NCBI RefSeq assembly: GCF_049243985.1
Contig: NC_135382.1
Location: 21,928,990 to 21,992,989, forward strand
Origin: Paroedura picta
Taxonomy: Eukaryota; Chordata; Lepidosauria; Squamata; Gekkonidae
DNA: 64,000 nt
Direction: 5' to 3'
Numbering within the stretch: the first letter of the stretch is position 1; each line of letters starts with the position of its first letter. The position numbers were made by a program, and so were the translations under genes. Below are positions 43,459 to 58,400 of the stretch, piece after piece. Below the pieces are notes generated by a model that was given only the letters and a program-made list of their open reading frames with translations, did not search any database and was not told the DNA's origin.

Positions 43459-46400
43459 CTGGCAGGCGGGGAGGGGGGTTGGAGAGGGAAGGGAAGAGAA
43501 GTTAAAATCAACGCAGAAGATCCGCCCCATTTTCAACCCAAGCAAAACAAAACCGGGAAGTAATAGTTACACATGGGCAGAAAAGGATTTGCTGCCCGAC
43601 GTTTGAAACGAGAATCTACAGAAATGAAATAAATACTTTTTGACAATCCCACCAATTGGAGGTCTGTGAGAAACTGGATGGGAAAGAGGGGTGAGATTTA
43701 AGAAACGGAAGCTCTGCCTTGCTGAGAGCTACATGGTTAGATCAGTGATGCCTGCTCATCTACACCCGTTGAGAGCTACAACCCAAGAAACTGCTCTTTA
43801 AGACTCAACCCTAGAGGTCCTCCTCTTCACCTCGCCTGTCCCTTATGCCATATGACAGAGCTGGGAAGTGAATGCCATGATTCACAATACCCACACTCTG
43901 ATTTACCTCCTGGGATACTAGAGGCTGTCAAGGACTCCTTACAGTTTGTGCGTTAAAATAGTATCCAGGAGTGAGAGAGGAATAGGATTCCTAAGGGCTG
44001 ATGTAACAGCTCCTGATCCTGAGTTGTTTAAAGCTTTGTCAGTCATTCAACTTCTGTCAACATTTCATGATTCCAGGAAAGCAATGAGCATGGCCAACCT
44101 ATGCTAGATGATTCCCCACTCTCCAGTTTACCCCTTTTGTGGGGAGCATCCACTTCCCTATGATTGACTCCTTTCCACAATCCCACTGATGCAAGTGGTA
44201 TTAAATTTAGCATTATAATAATTAACTGCTGAGTTGGAAGGGAACAGACGGGATTATGCTGCGTAAAGTTGTATTTTTATTGTCGTTTTATTTTTATTTA
44301 TTTTTACTGTGGTTCTCAACTTCCAACGCCTCCTGGGCCTACATGGTGAGCTATTAATACAAGAGCCAGTGGTTAGGAGTGCCAGCTTCTAACCTGGCAA
44401 GCAGAGTTTTATTCCACGTTCCCCCACATGCAACCAGCTGGGTGACCCTGGGCTCGCCACAGTACAGATAAAGCTGTTCTGATGGAGCAGTAACATCAGG
44501 GCTCTCTCAGCCTCACCCACCCCACAGGGTGTCTGCTGTGAGGAGAGGAAAGGGAAGGCGACTGTAAGCTGCTTTGAGACTCCTTTAGGTAGAGAAAAGT
44601 GGCATATAAGAACCAACTCTTCTTCTTCTTAACAGAATAGCCTTGCCTGTGGAGAGCCTCTAGAGCAGGGGTAGTCAAACTGCGGCCCTCCAGATGTCCA
44701 TGGACTGCAATTCCCAGAAGCCCCTGCCAGCGAATGCTGGCAGGGGCTTCTGGGAATTGTAGTCCATGGACATCTGGAGGGCCGCAGTTTGACTACCCCT
44801 GCTCTAGAGCCACAGCACACATGCTACCTTAGATTTTTGCCTCTACTGGCCCGTCCCAAATCTTCCCACCGATCATATTCCGTGGATGTTCCCCCAGCCC
44901 CAGCCCCTCCTCACCTTGGCAGCATAGCTCCACATTTCGATTCGATCATTAAGCCTCTTCTTACACTCGGGCTGTAACCGTACACGCTTGTCCTCCAAGG
45001 CCTCCATTAGGCAGGACATTTCTGCAAAACCAGAGAAGGCTGCATTGCAAAAGTCGCCTCCCCTTTATAGCACTGTGGGGAAAGTGCTCCATTTCCACCC
45101 AGTGCAAATGTGGGTGTGGCCAAAGAGGAAGCTCAGCTTCAACCACAACGCAACTGGAACTCTCCCAAATGTAGCACTTGGAATCCCAGAAGGCCTTGAT
45201 TCCCAAAAACCAAACCCTGATAGCATGGCGATTGTCAATTTAAGGAGATTCTGCAACCAAAAAATCCCAACTAAGGCCACGGGTCCACCTGTCAGCTGTT
45301 ATGCTGAAAAGATTGCCGGCCATTTCAACGTAGCAGCTCAACTACGGACCCCACAGAGCTCAGTTTAAATGTCCCCAAACAGCCAAACCAGACAAAAGTC
45401 CATCAAACATTTGGGGAAACCACCTTTTCTGAACCAATCCATGTCAAATGTTGGCTTGTGAACTGGTTTGTGCCCATCCCTAATTCCCAGTGACGGCAGA
45501 GCTCCAGTCTGTACATTCCTTGTCCTATCCTCATTTTCAGATTCCGTTTAACAAATTCCTGATTTTAAAAAATTTCAGATGTCAATCGCGAAAAATTGGT
45601 TAGGCATACTGAGTTTGCCCTAGTTGGCAAAGTTGCTTCAAGGTGCAAAACTGGAGTTCTGTCCCCCAAAAATTCAGGAACATCAAGAAACATAATTTGC
45701 TAGGCACACAGTTCAACCTTAACCGAACAAAGGTCTACACTGCCATAGAGTGCCCCCAACACTCAATCCAAGACTCATAGCAATAACCCACTGCCCACTA
45801 GCAGAGAGGGCAAATGCAAAGATGGTACCAGTGTAGCACACAGAGAAACTGCCAAATAGGAATTAGCAGAGCACGCAAGCATACAAAACAGAATGCAACC
45901 AAGGTGACAGACATAAGCTCTGCTCAGGGCATGCAAGGTCACATCACCAATAGTACTGCTGCTGAATACACACACACACTTTGTCACTTCCTAAGCAGCT
46001 GTCTAGACTTACGTCGGCCTCGTCCAGGAGGAATGGCTGCACAGTGGTGCTTGATGTCGAGGGCACATGCTGTATGGAGGACAGGGTCCACAAAGATGTC
46101 TGCTTTACTCTCTTTAAGCATGTTGAGCACCTCCTGGAGGGTAGAAGATCACAACTGAGAACCTCAACTCCACCCACCCCCTCCATGGAGTTCGGACTGA
46201 ATGTCAGATTGAACAATACTCAAAATGTGACACATGTAAGTCGCCATATCTTACACCAGCAGAGCCACAAATAATTGTGCAGTCATTCAGGGCACAGATG
46301 TGGCCAGTGAGGACTGAGGAGGACAGGTATAATGGATGAAGCAACCCAGCTGGTTAGGAAGCTTCTATGGCTGAAAGCATTCCATCTGTAAAGGGCTGAA

Positions 46401-49400
46401 GGCTCGCCTAAGGTAAAGAAGGCATTCGGAGGGCCCTGAGGTCATTATCTGAAAGGCGGCAGGAGGCTGACTCCCTCATCTGGTGGCAAAGGGAATCAGC
46501 ATGTGAGCAGTACAGGGTTGGGGACACTCCCCCATGCATGCTCCTCTCTGTCCACGAGGGGCAGATGCCACAGATGACACTAAGGAGCAATGGCAGCAAG
46601 GCAGGAACAGAGCACAGCAGCTGTTAGGAACCCCAGGAAGAACTGAGGCAGACTCCAGCTCCAGTGCAAAGGGACTGAAGAGCAGGGCTGCACAGAAAGG
46701 GTTCTGGAAAACCAGGGGCTGCATTCTCCCCTCGTTCTGCAAGCTCCAAGAAGGACGACGATTCATTACCTTTTTGCACATTTCCGCTTTAATCTTTAAC
46801 AGATTCACTTTGAGACACTCTTCCACTTGCCCTGTCTGCTCCTGGGCTGCTGCTTCCTCTGCGCACAAGGTGGAAATCTTTAAAAAAAGCCACACACACA
46901 ACACATTGAAAATTACATTTGGCAGCAGGGGCAAGTGGCTTATTTTCCAACGTATCCCTTCAAATTAAGCATCTCCACTTTCCAGTGATATGAGGATCCA
47001 GGAGTTGCTGGAGAGGGGAAGGAGGGACCGAGCACTCCTGCTCACTACATTTTATCCATATGTTACTGAGCGAATGCTTGTAGGGTTATCAGTGCACAAG
47101 ACACCAATACAACACATGGGGCAGGGTCCATAGCTCAGTATCAGAGCATCTGCTTGGCACACAGAAGGTCCCAGTTCAATCCCTGGCTTCTCCATATAAA
47201 AGTACCAACAAGCAGGTGATGGGAGACTTCTACTTAGAACCCTGAAGACAGCTGCCAATCAGAGGAGTCAAGGCTGACTTTGATAGGCCACTGTCCTAAA
47301 TCATGAGCTATGTTCAACCTCACACAAAGCATCTTCTACTATGGATAGTTCCTGGAATCAAAGTTAGAAGCTGCTCTCTTTGGTATTCATACTGGTGATC
47401 CAGATTTCCCCACAGTCATCGTGGGAAAAGAACACTTGCAAGGCAGGCTGGAGAGTGGCTTGCTATACGGTCGCCTCTGACATTGGTGTTATTCTCCAGA
47501 GACTACAAGCCTGGAGCAGTCTGTGGGAAGGAAGACAGCCACCCCCAGCAACAGCTACCCCCAGAATAAAGTCTGACAGACAGCAACAATATTTATTTGG
47601 CAGCACAATGTCACTGAGGTTCCCATGGACTTTTGAGAAGTGAGCTTTTCTTTCCAGCAGATCCTTAAATACCAGAAAATGTCACTTTACCTCACTCAAA
47701 GGAACAGAAACGTACAGCAAGCACTGCCAGTGTAAGTTGTGACAACATAATGCTTTGCTCCATTCACAGACAACTCTTTGGACATATCTACCACCTTTGG
47801 CAAATGGCATCACTGGCCACAAAAAGGCAACAGCCATAAGGGTGACTGTACATTACTGAAAAGTACGACAAAGAGCTTGCTATTCTTATATAAAGTTAAG
47901 ACAAGACTGCATTTGGACGTCCCCACCTCATCTGAGCAGTGCATCTGCAGCTGAGGGTCTAACCGGTAATCGAGAGCTGATTCCTCAATGATCACACGAA
48001 TCTGGTCTTCGCAGTCAGGAGAGAGACGCTGTTGGAAGAGAAGGAGAGAAAGGTTTGACCCACTTGACTCCCAGAGCCTTACTGGCCATTCAGGTGAAGG
48101 AGCAGCCCTTTGACCCTAGCGAGTGAAACACCAGAGTCTACACCCCCTCCCTTTAATGACTTAGGATGAAAAGAGGTGGAATACACCTCCCTCTTCCAAG
48201 CGAAACAGTGAGGGAAGTGCGTCTTGAAATGGGAATTCCACTGTCATTATGCTTCTGTAAAAAGAACTCTGTCCCACATACCTGCCCACCATGTAAGAGG
48301 TGAGGGAATACTGAATAGGATCTCATCTTAACTGAAGATAGATTCAGGTGGTGGTTTGAAGCTGCACCACCAGGTTGAATCCCATGGCACTTTTAAGACC
48401 AACCATGCTCACAAAAGCTTATACCTTGAATAAAACTTTGTCGGTCTTCAAGGCACCACTGGACTCTAATCTTAACTGAAGTTAGGCTCAGTATGGGACT
48501 AGCCCTGTATATAGCCTACATCCATCCAGACAAAGAACACTTTAAACTGGTCCCAAAAACCAACAAGGAGACAGTTATCTTACTGAAACTAGTCATGTAT
48601 AGGTCAGGCTGTGGCTGCTGAGAAACCTGAAATCTTCCCCAAACAGAGGGACAGGAGATCAGAGTGCTATTGGCTGTCACTCTCTCTCCAGTGCTTACGG
48701 CACATGGCTTTTAGCAGAAATTTTCCCCAAAGCATTCAGGAGTGTGTGACAGAGAAGCAAAAAGGGATCGCTGAGCTGCCAGGTAAGCACAGACAACAAC
48801 AAAGACAGAGAAAGGTAATCAGATGATGCACTCCAGCTCTCTCTACCTGAGGAAACCTTTATAATTCCAAACCATCAGACCATGACTGGTTTTCACATGG
48901 TAAGTTTAAAGGACAGCTAGGCTCTAAAACAGAACAGGATTCAATTTAGGAGCCAGTTTTAGTGCACTTGAAATGCTCAGTTGTCCAGCAGACCAGAGAG
49001 CAGCTGCACATGTGACAGAGCAAAAGAACATTCATGGGGGCTCAAAGCCTGGACAGCCATGCTCCTTAGTCACCTGGTCTGCATATTTCAGCTTCAAGCA
49101 GGATATGACCTGCCCTTCCAGCTCCGACTCATCCTTAGCCTTGTTCAGAATGCTCTGGCAAAATTTTGGGATGTCTGCTTTGCAGGCCTTCCTCAGCACT
49201 GGGTTCAGGCGGTAATCTATCAAGGAGAAAAGGAGCCATGTCAATGTTTGAGACAGACCACACAGGCTTCGCTAGGTGGACTGTGGCTGCAAGCTGTTTT
49301 TCATGTAGCCAAGTTATGAATACGCTGAACTCCTCTGGAAATGAAGTGGCTGTAAGTCTGTCAAAATGTCACCAAAATGTAGGCAAGAGCTACTGGGGCC

Positions 49401-52400
49401 ACCATGCTGTACACCTAATTCAGATTGGAACCTGGCAATGATTTTTAAGAATGACAATGGCTTCTAAAACGGATGGAGCCATAGTCACCATCGCATTTAG
49501 TTTTGCTTGGATGGTCAAAGAGACAGGAAAATAAGGATCAAAGCGAGCTGTGTGTTAAGAGGAAAGCAGAGAGAAAGTTAAGGGAGGGGCACTGCTACCT
49601 TTGAGCAGCAAACAAAAGCAAGCCTGTCTCCGCATTTAGATGGTTAGTGTCAGAGCAGAACCAGAGAACCCAATTCAAATCCCCACTCTGCCATGGGAGG
49701 TGGCTTCAATGTCCTTGGCCAGCCACAAGATCACAGTCTAGCCTACCTCACAGGGCTATTATAAGGAGGAACTGAGAACTATGTAAGCCTCTTCCTGGCT
49801 CCAGTGGATAAGAAGGCCAGGTATAGAAAGAGGTAAAATTAATATATTCAAAAACTCCATGCAGACATCACCCAAGTTGCTATTCCCTTTGAGGAAAAAA
49901 ACCCACTCTCCTATGGAGGAAGCTTTTATACTATCTTCTGACAAGTAACCAGCAAAACACCACAACTGGAAATAATTCATTATCGCTATTTTAGTGGCAG
50001 AGGTTTGGGCTTACCAGTAATTCTAGTTCCCATGATGATCTTAATGGGTCTACCAGCTATAAAAATCAAGACCATCTCATTATATGTGGTTGCTAGGCAG
50101 CCAAAGCCTTGCTTCAGAACTGGTGACCACTTGCAAAAACCCTCCCAGCCGAAGCACCCTTTCAGGAACAAAACTCCTCCTAGATTCCAGTGAAAGATGG
50201 CTTTGTCAGACAGATGTCCCTAAAAATTAGTCAAACAACTTCAGTTAACTTTCTAAGGAATGTGAAGGGATGCAGCCATGACCACGCAAGAACAGAATAG
50301 GGTGTTAGCACTATTCTTTCTACAGTGGACTTGGACATGTAGAATGTGCACAAAAGAGGATGAAAGCAAACCAAAGAGTCCCCGTTTGGCATGCTAAAGC
50401 TTGCTAATTTCCCATCCAAAACTAAACAGCATGGGAGCCTCACCATCATTTCGAAACTGAGCATGTTATCTGGATCACTGGATGATCAACTCAAAGGGAG
50501 AACACTGAAATTTACACACTCTAAATTAGGGGTAGTCAACCCGTGGTCCTCCAGATGTTCATGGACTACAATTCCCATGAGCCCCTGCCAGTGTTTTCTG
50601 GCAGGGGCTCATTGGAATTGTAGCCAATGAACATCTGGAGGACCGCGGGTTGACTACCCCTGCTCTAAATCACTCCTGTTCTGCAGAATGAAAAAGGGAC
50701 TTGTGTAACTGGTTACAAGAGAGTTTCTTGATGGAAGAGTAATCATTGGAGGGGGCCAGATTCATAACTAGTGAGGTAGTAAGAAGTCTGGCATTTGTTC
50801 CAGTTCCCACATATTATCAACATCACCTTTAAATAAAGTACAACACTTCAAGTTTTGAATGGGTAAAGAACAGAGCTTTGAGTGCAGTCAGCTCAGCCTG
50901 GGCACTGATCACGGCCCTGTGCCATCCTAGCCTCAAGCAGAAAGCCCGTTGTTACCTGTGTTCTGCGTGATCTGGCGTTTGGTGATCATTTGCTTGCATT
51001 TGGGATCCATCAGCTCGCTGTTCTTGTTCTGCTTCAAACACTGCAGCATGTTCTTTGCATCTGCTTCTGGGCAGAATCTCTGGCAACAGAAATTGAGGAA
51101 GTGGTCAGTTGGCAAGACAAAACTGGAATTTGGTAAGGCAAAAGAACGTTTTGCCCATGGCTGTGCCCTTTCCCTCCGAACACGCGGTTTTGTCAGCCTA
51201 TCGCTGGCTGCAGATCGATCTGGTTCATTGGGAAGTATGCCGTGAGGCTGTTCAGTATAGGATGAGTTCTTAAACTACATTAATGCTTGACAGTGGCAAT
51301 GACAATACAATGCACTTCTGCACAGATACTTCATGGAGGCTGCAAATTAAAGACAGAAGAGAAAACTGGGACATAAGAGTCTGTTGAGTAACTTGATTAT
51401 TCATCAAGCCTTTCCTGCAATGTCACCTTCTGGTGGTCAAACCTTTAACTGTAGCAGGGTGAAAGCCTGGTCCTGAACCCAGTTCTAGGTTCTGAACCCA
51501 GCTTCCCCTCAGCCACTCCTCCCTCCATAGGGATGCCAGCATCTGGGCAGAATTGTGGCTAATCTCCAGACTACAGAGATCAGTCCCTCTGGAGAAAACA
51601 GAGGGTGGCCTCTATGGGCATTGTGCCCCATTGTGCCCCACTGAGGTCTTCCCCAGGCTCAATCCACAAATCTCCAGGAATTTCCTAACCTGGATCAGGC
51701 CACCCAACCCCCCCCCCCCCCCCAATCTCTTGCAGGTGACCGGGAGGGGAGGGGACCTGGCAACTCTATCCCTTCCTGATAGCGAACCAGTTGGGTGTGG
51801 GGGAGAAACTTTTAAATATATCCAGACTCAGGGGTGCAAATGTGAACCTAAAACTGTCAAATAAATTTTCAACCAGAGTATCATCGCAGCTTTAATAATT
51901 CATCCCAGGCCAAACAGTCTGTGGATGCTCATACAAGACACACCACTTCTATCAGTTTCTGCCTCAGAGGAACAAGTATGGAAACCACCATAACTAAGAA
52001 TCCCACATTTCCTTTTCCATGACCAGCAGCTGGCAGGATTCCATTCTATGCAAGCACAGATTTCAGTAAAATCCACACCTACATATGCATCCCTGCAGGA
52101 GCAGGAAGAGTACCATCAAGAGAGCCATTCCAGGAGGAACATTGCCCCATTTTCTCCCGTCAATTTATTGCCCCCACCTTGATCATCTGTTTGCAGACTC
52201 GCATGAGAGTATAGTCCAGTTCTGGATCCATCATTTCCGTCTCTTGGAGCCTGAAGACCTTCTGGTGGCAGCGAGTGCTAAGCTGCTTCTTGTTTTCCTT
52301 CAGACACTCAATAATCTGCAATTAAGCAGCACTGTTTAAAAAAAACTGGTCATTGAGGCGGTGGGGCTGCTAGGAAGGATTTAGGAAACGAGTTACCCAT

Positions 52401-55400
52401 GTATCAAAAAAACAAGCATAGAATACAGTGGAACAAAAGGGGAAAAAAGCATTTCCAAATTAAATTAAGCTGGATCATGTCTAGGACAGGAAAGATAATG
52501 GAACTGCTTGTCCTGGTACTGTGATGGGGCCTTGCTCAAAGTGTATTATGGATAATGTAATTTGAGCAGGACGCTAAACTGAGAAAGGGTGAGAATTAAA
52601 AGGATCAATGCTATAACTAAAATATAAGATTGAAAAGTATGTAGCTGAAAAGGGATTCAACAGCAAAAAAGCTAAGGAATATTAAGGGCAAAAACTAACA
52701 GGGTCTTAAATCTGAGACACTGCCGCCTTCATTAGTCAGTACGTCTCTCTAAATTTGATGCTGATTCAAATTTCTGGCAACGTGGCAAAAATGACCCTGT
52801 AAAGTCCTGAGATTTTTTAAATCGGAGGTGACCAAGTAAGTTAATTTCACAGTCAATTTTTCTTGCTCCTTTGAACGTACACCCTTAACCTTAGGCTACA
52901 TTCCCATACTCAGGTGCTGACTGCCTATAAGCAAGCTTGGATCTCAAATGCTGCAGTTACTTGCTAAATACCCAGTAGTTCAAGCTGGGAAAGCCAAAGC
53001 TTCCTTTAAGGAGAAGTGGATGCAAACTGACTCCTAAGAAGGAGACTCGTCACAGAAGATGACAAATTATGCAAACATTGAGGCAAAAAAAAAAAATCAG
53101 AATTCAGTTTTTGGAGTGGTTTGGTCTGATTACTAATATACATCAATTCAAACTGTAAGATCCTCTCCTGTTCTTCCTGGCTTCCTTAGGTTACGTATGT
53201 TTCTAAATGTACATATTCCCTCCTTCTTAAAATCTGAACATCAATGCTAATTCTGCCTGCTTATACAAAAATAAAATACTTGGACACATATACTTTAACA
53301 ATAATTTGACTTTGCTGGAAAAGTAAAGATTATTTTTGGATTAAGGCAAGCAGAAGGGTGTTATCAGAGGATAGTTAAAGGGGCTATTAGGAGGATTTTT
53401 TGCAATAATTAGAAAAAAATCAAGGTCAGTCACCTGGGCATTGCCATAGGGAACATTCTGACAGTAGTTCTTGATGTCATTTTTGCAGGTTTCATAAAGG
53501 TCTGGCTCTAGACGGATATCCTCAGTCTGCAAGACAAAATCATAATATTTCAGACCTAAAAGGGAATGGAGAAAAGGGCACTGAAAGCATGGCAATGCAT
53601 TTTAAAAGTGCACTAGAGCAAGTTCATGCACTACTCTGGCCTAGGCAATGAACGCTAGATATAGATCAAACCACATCTCCTTTGCCTGTGCATTCTTCAC
53701 CCACTTGTCTAGGAAAAAATTGTCCTTAGGCCGCTTAAAGAAGGTCCAACCAAGCTGGTTGATTAAGACCCTCAGATTTCAGCCACTATACATGGCTTTG
53801 GCTTAGTAAGAGCCAATGTGTGTACAGAAACCTGTTATAAGCCAGGTTCAGAACACGGGGAGGAGAAGGTGTCAATTAGACAGACACAAACTAGCTCCAA
53901 GGGGCCACCAGGCATTCTGATGAGCACGCAAGCTAGATACACTAAGAAAGGGATTTTGTCAATTCCAGCTTTTGATCTGGTAGCAAAGTCCTTTCACAGT
54001 CCTATTACCAACATATGAACACATGAAGCTGCCTTGTATGGAATCAGACCACTGGAACACCAAGATTGATACTGTCTGCTTGGGTACCAGGGTCTTGTGC
54101 TGAGCTCTTTCACATCACCTCTTGTGGATGTGCCAAGTGATATCAGGTCGCAGCTGATTTATGACAACTCTGTAGGCTTTTCAAGGCAAGGGAAAAATGG
54201 AGGCGGTTGGCCATTGCCTTATTCTGCACAGCAACTCTGGAGTTCCTAGGTGGTCTCCCATTCAAATACTAGCCAAGGCTGACCCTGCTTAGCTTCCAAG
54301 CAAAACTGGTGCTCTACCACAGCCTCTCTCCAACTGATGGCTGTTTACCATTTCCAGTTCTTCAACACGGAGCTGCTTGCGGCACTTCAGGGAGACCCGG
54401 TGCTCCTTCCCATCCTGCAGGGTGTCATTTCGCACGGTGGTGCTCAGGCAAATGACCACGTCCACCCTGAAAGGGGAGGAGAAAGTATTTCTGCTTCTGT
54501 CTGAACCAAAGGCCAAAACTCTTGGCTTTGGCCAGATTCAGAACACAGCAGTTTCCTTAATTAGTATCCCCCCCTCCCCCAAGTCCATTCTCTACATACT
54601 TTTTCTTGATGTTGGCACACAGCTTCAGCACGTCCTCCTTGCAGGCCATTTTAAACTTGTAAGAGAACCTGAAATCCTTCATCTGAAGCTGTGGAGGACA
54701 GACAGTAAAGGTTAAGAGGGCTCTTTTCAAGAGTAGACATCAGAAGTTATTCATAAACCTCAGCCTCAGGGGTTTCTCCTCTTTGCCCTAACCCAGCTCT
54801 CTCAGAGTTCTAGGATGGTGCCAGGGAGGCTAAAACAAACTCATGCACAGGGGTTAACTACCTGCTGTGCAAACTGGATATATCAGTGTTTAGGCTTTCT
54901 CAACAAGCATTTTGTGAAGCCCTGGGGTTTCTCCATGGCACTGGAAAGGTATTGCTAATTGGGCGGGAGTTACATTTAAAAAAATTATCAGGTAATATGA
55001 CCATATATAAGTCAACCTCCCACCCCCTTGCAATGGTCAATGATGGGCCTGGAAGGGGTGGAAAGGAGAAGGGCCCTGGCCATGAAAACCCTTGCTGACC
55101 GAGGCTCACTGCACATGGTAGTGACTGCAGTCTAGAGAGGCAAGTACTCTCCTTTTAACTTAACTGCATTGGGAGGTGGCAGGGGGTGATGGAGCAGTGG
55201 CTGCTTGCCTCAGTCCTGTTCCCAGTCCAGCAGAGTAGGCCACTGAGCCATTTCTGGCATGGGGGGAGCATGATGTCACATCTGGTGGGAGTGTCTGGGT
55301 GATGTCACTTCTGATGACATGACTTTGGGGGGGCATGGCAGGGGTGTGTGGCCTGTTGGCATCACTTCCAGGGCTTCTCGAAGCCTGAGGAATATTTCAG

Positions 55401-58400
55401 GGGGTTTGGAACAGTAAAAAGGTTGAGAAAGGCTGGTCAAGGAAGAAGTGGTTGCGATGTAATTCCAGGAAGCAAACTGAAAATTAGGAAGTTTACTAGG
55501 AGTAAACCAGCCACAATAGCACTGAAGGGGAGGGGGGAGGGAACCTTGTAAGCTTGGTTCCCAATAACTAGTCTTGACTGCCACTAGGTCCTGGCCTGGA
55601 TCAAGCTAAGAACTGCTGCGAGGTCAACTCACCAGCTGGAAGTGCGTGACGCCCACTGCACACTTCTCATTCATCTCCTTCTGATGCTTGTTCTGAATGA
55701 GGCACTCCATGAGGTCCCCCGAATCAATCTGGTTGTCTGCCATTTCCTGAATACGCGATTGGGTGGGGAGAGAGGGAGAAAGCGTCAACAAAATCTTGCC
55801 TTTGCAAAACTGAAAGCTAAGGCTGGATTTCCCACTACCACCCCCACTACAGTATCACAACATACGCAAGGCTCACTTCCTCACCGGTAGCTATTTGGCT
55901 GTCCTCTAACAGTACCAGAAAGCAAGACTGCACAAACCCTCTTTTTGTTTTAAAAAGGGCAGTACAAATGAACACAGGGTTCACTTACATGGCAGAAGGT
56001 CTGGATAATGGGCTCGCATGCTCGCATCAGCAAGGCTTCGATCTGGATATCCTGCCAGAGGAAGGAACGTGTGTTTAGTCCCGCAGGCTACTGTTACAGC
56101 ACGGCAATGCCAGCATTTCACATGGCCTTTCAGAGTGCGCAACACAGTGCAAAAACTTTACAATGCAATGAACAACTAAGAGCTATACTGGGTGTTCAGC
56201 TCTCCAGAAAGAGTGCTGGAAGCCTTCAGTAAGGAGAGCAATTCCCATATCAGAATACAAGTCCTTGGAAGCAGCAGCTGATTTTAGCAAATACCCTTTC
56301 AACCTTGTAGCCCAAAATGTCTGCTGGAAATGTTATGTTAAAGTGGGATTTTTTTGTTGTGGCTTTGTTTTTATATTTACAGGCAACAGACATCTACAGT
56401 ATTCAGCAATGCAAAACTTCAAGCAAATGGGGACTTTGGGGGGGTAGAGGGAGGGTTGATATTGTAATATTGTAATCAAAGATATTTTTCCTTGTTCTTT
56501 TCTATATAAAAATTAATTTTTAAAAAAAGTCCCCCACAAGCAAAGGAGAGCTGAACAAAACCATCTACTATGAATGGAATTAGCTACACGTCTGTGCTAG
56601 GACATCTCATCTGTTAAATGCGTGTGTCAAGTTCTGCCAAGTTGCTGCCAAATTATGGCAACCTCGGTAAGGGGCTGTCATGGCAGGTGATGAAGCAGAG
56701 GCCATTTGCCATTGCTTTCCTCTGCAGATTATTCCTTGATGGCCTCCCTTCCATGCACTGATCTTGGCTATACCATGCCACCCTCCTCATCTGTTACAAA
56801 TCTACTCCCAAACCTATTTAGCCAATCACTAGGATTTCTTTTAAATACCAGATAAAATCTACAGCATCTTAAATCCTTTGGTGGATTTTAATTTGTGGCT
56901 TCTGGTTCTTTCGTTCTTTTGCCACGGCTGGGTCACCAAACTGTATCATTTTATATTTTCAGCTTGACTTTACATTTGGACAACAACAGAAGCAGGCATA
57001 TACTTTCTGCAAAGAATAAGGAGTGTGCATTCATTTACCTGAATGTACTTCACTCCCAATATACACCTGAAATACCTAAACCACTTTCCGGACAGCCAAT
57101 TAAAGTCCAGTCTTCCCCCCCCCCCCCTTCTTCATTTAATGGTTAGAATGCCTTGTGCATCAATGTGATGGGAAAGCAAGATAGAACTTAAAAAAAAAAA
57201 ACTACAAACACATTTCCATGCATATTTGTACTGTTGGGAGATCAAATGCAATGGCCACAACATTCCAGCTTTCCTTTGAAGTCAACCCAAAACATATTTA
57301 CCTCAGATTCCAGTTCTGTGAGGTTTCCAACTATGTCTTTGCATTCGGCCACTAAATCATCCAGATGATCCTGGAGGCACTCAAGTTCCTATACAGGATT
57401 TAAAAAAATAATCTTAAACCAATGCACAGCAGTTTGACAAAAAAAAAAAAAGGTTCAGCTTGAGGTTCTCTTGAAAATCCCCCAGCTGAACCTCCTTATT
57501 GCTCTCTGTGCACCCCATGGCCTCCGTGGTGGCTCGCCTTCCCAGGGAGCTAGGCTTTTGAAGCCACCTGTCCCTATTGCACTTCTGTTGTGGATTCTAG
57601 CTGCTTTCATCACCCAAGCAAGCCCCATGCCCGAGAATTGCCGTGTTCACAGTAAGTGGGAGTAAATTAAAAGGATCACTGCAAAAACCACTTCGTTCTC
57701 TTCCAATGCAAATATAGACAAACCGGCTTCCTGCTTTACAATGAAAGCTCAAGTCGTACACAGCAGCATTTCAAAGCCAAAACGAACCCTGGATTTTTAC
57801 GTCAAAATACAAAATGTTAACTTTTAATTTGATCTTTGTTTTCCATGCAAGAGACAAATCAATGTATCATAGAATGATTTTTTAAAAATTGAGCTATAAT
57901 TCTTCATCAGGCTGAATGACTCAAGACACCTTTATTGGCATAACTATCAGCCTGAATGGTTAAGAAGGGGGAGACATTTCAGGCCTTCAAGCTACTTGCC
58001 TGCCCTGTGTAGAAAGGAAGACAAGATACAAAAGGCACTCCAAGGTGACCTCTGTGTGCTAAGGAGAACAAGATAAATGAAAAGCTTTCTGTGAAGAAAG
58101 GAAGGCAATTTTGAGCAGAACAGGTAGAGCATCAAGCCTCACCCTTTGGTTTTGAAGACTCCAACAGAAAACAACACCAAAGCAATATCCTTTTGGTACT
58201 GAAGACCAATTCGATCATCTGGAGGAGGGATTCTATTTTCAACTGGAGGCTGCCTTTTGCTTTTGAAATTTTCCTTTAGACTGATAGTTACCCGCGACCA
58301 CTGTAAGTTATACCATATTGCTACAGTTTATTGCTACACTTATTTTCTGTATTCAGACTGTTACTTAAACAAATGCTCATGAGAGTGCAAAGAATGCCTT

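Noticed and set aside
47119-47190. Possible tRNA gene
   Set aside because: The A and B boxes are imperfect and the sequence runs on into a SINE body shared with other loci.
57471-57665. Whole 64-codon frame as a gene
   Set aside because: It has no ATG in frame. Only the hydrophobic stretch and donor merit mention.
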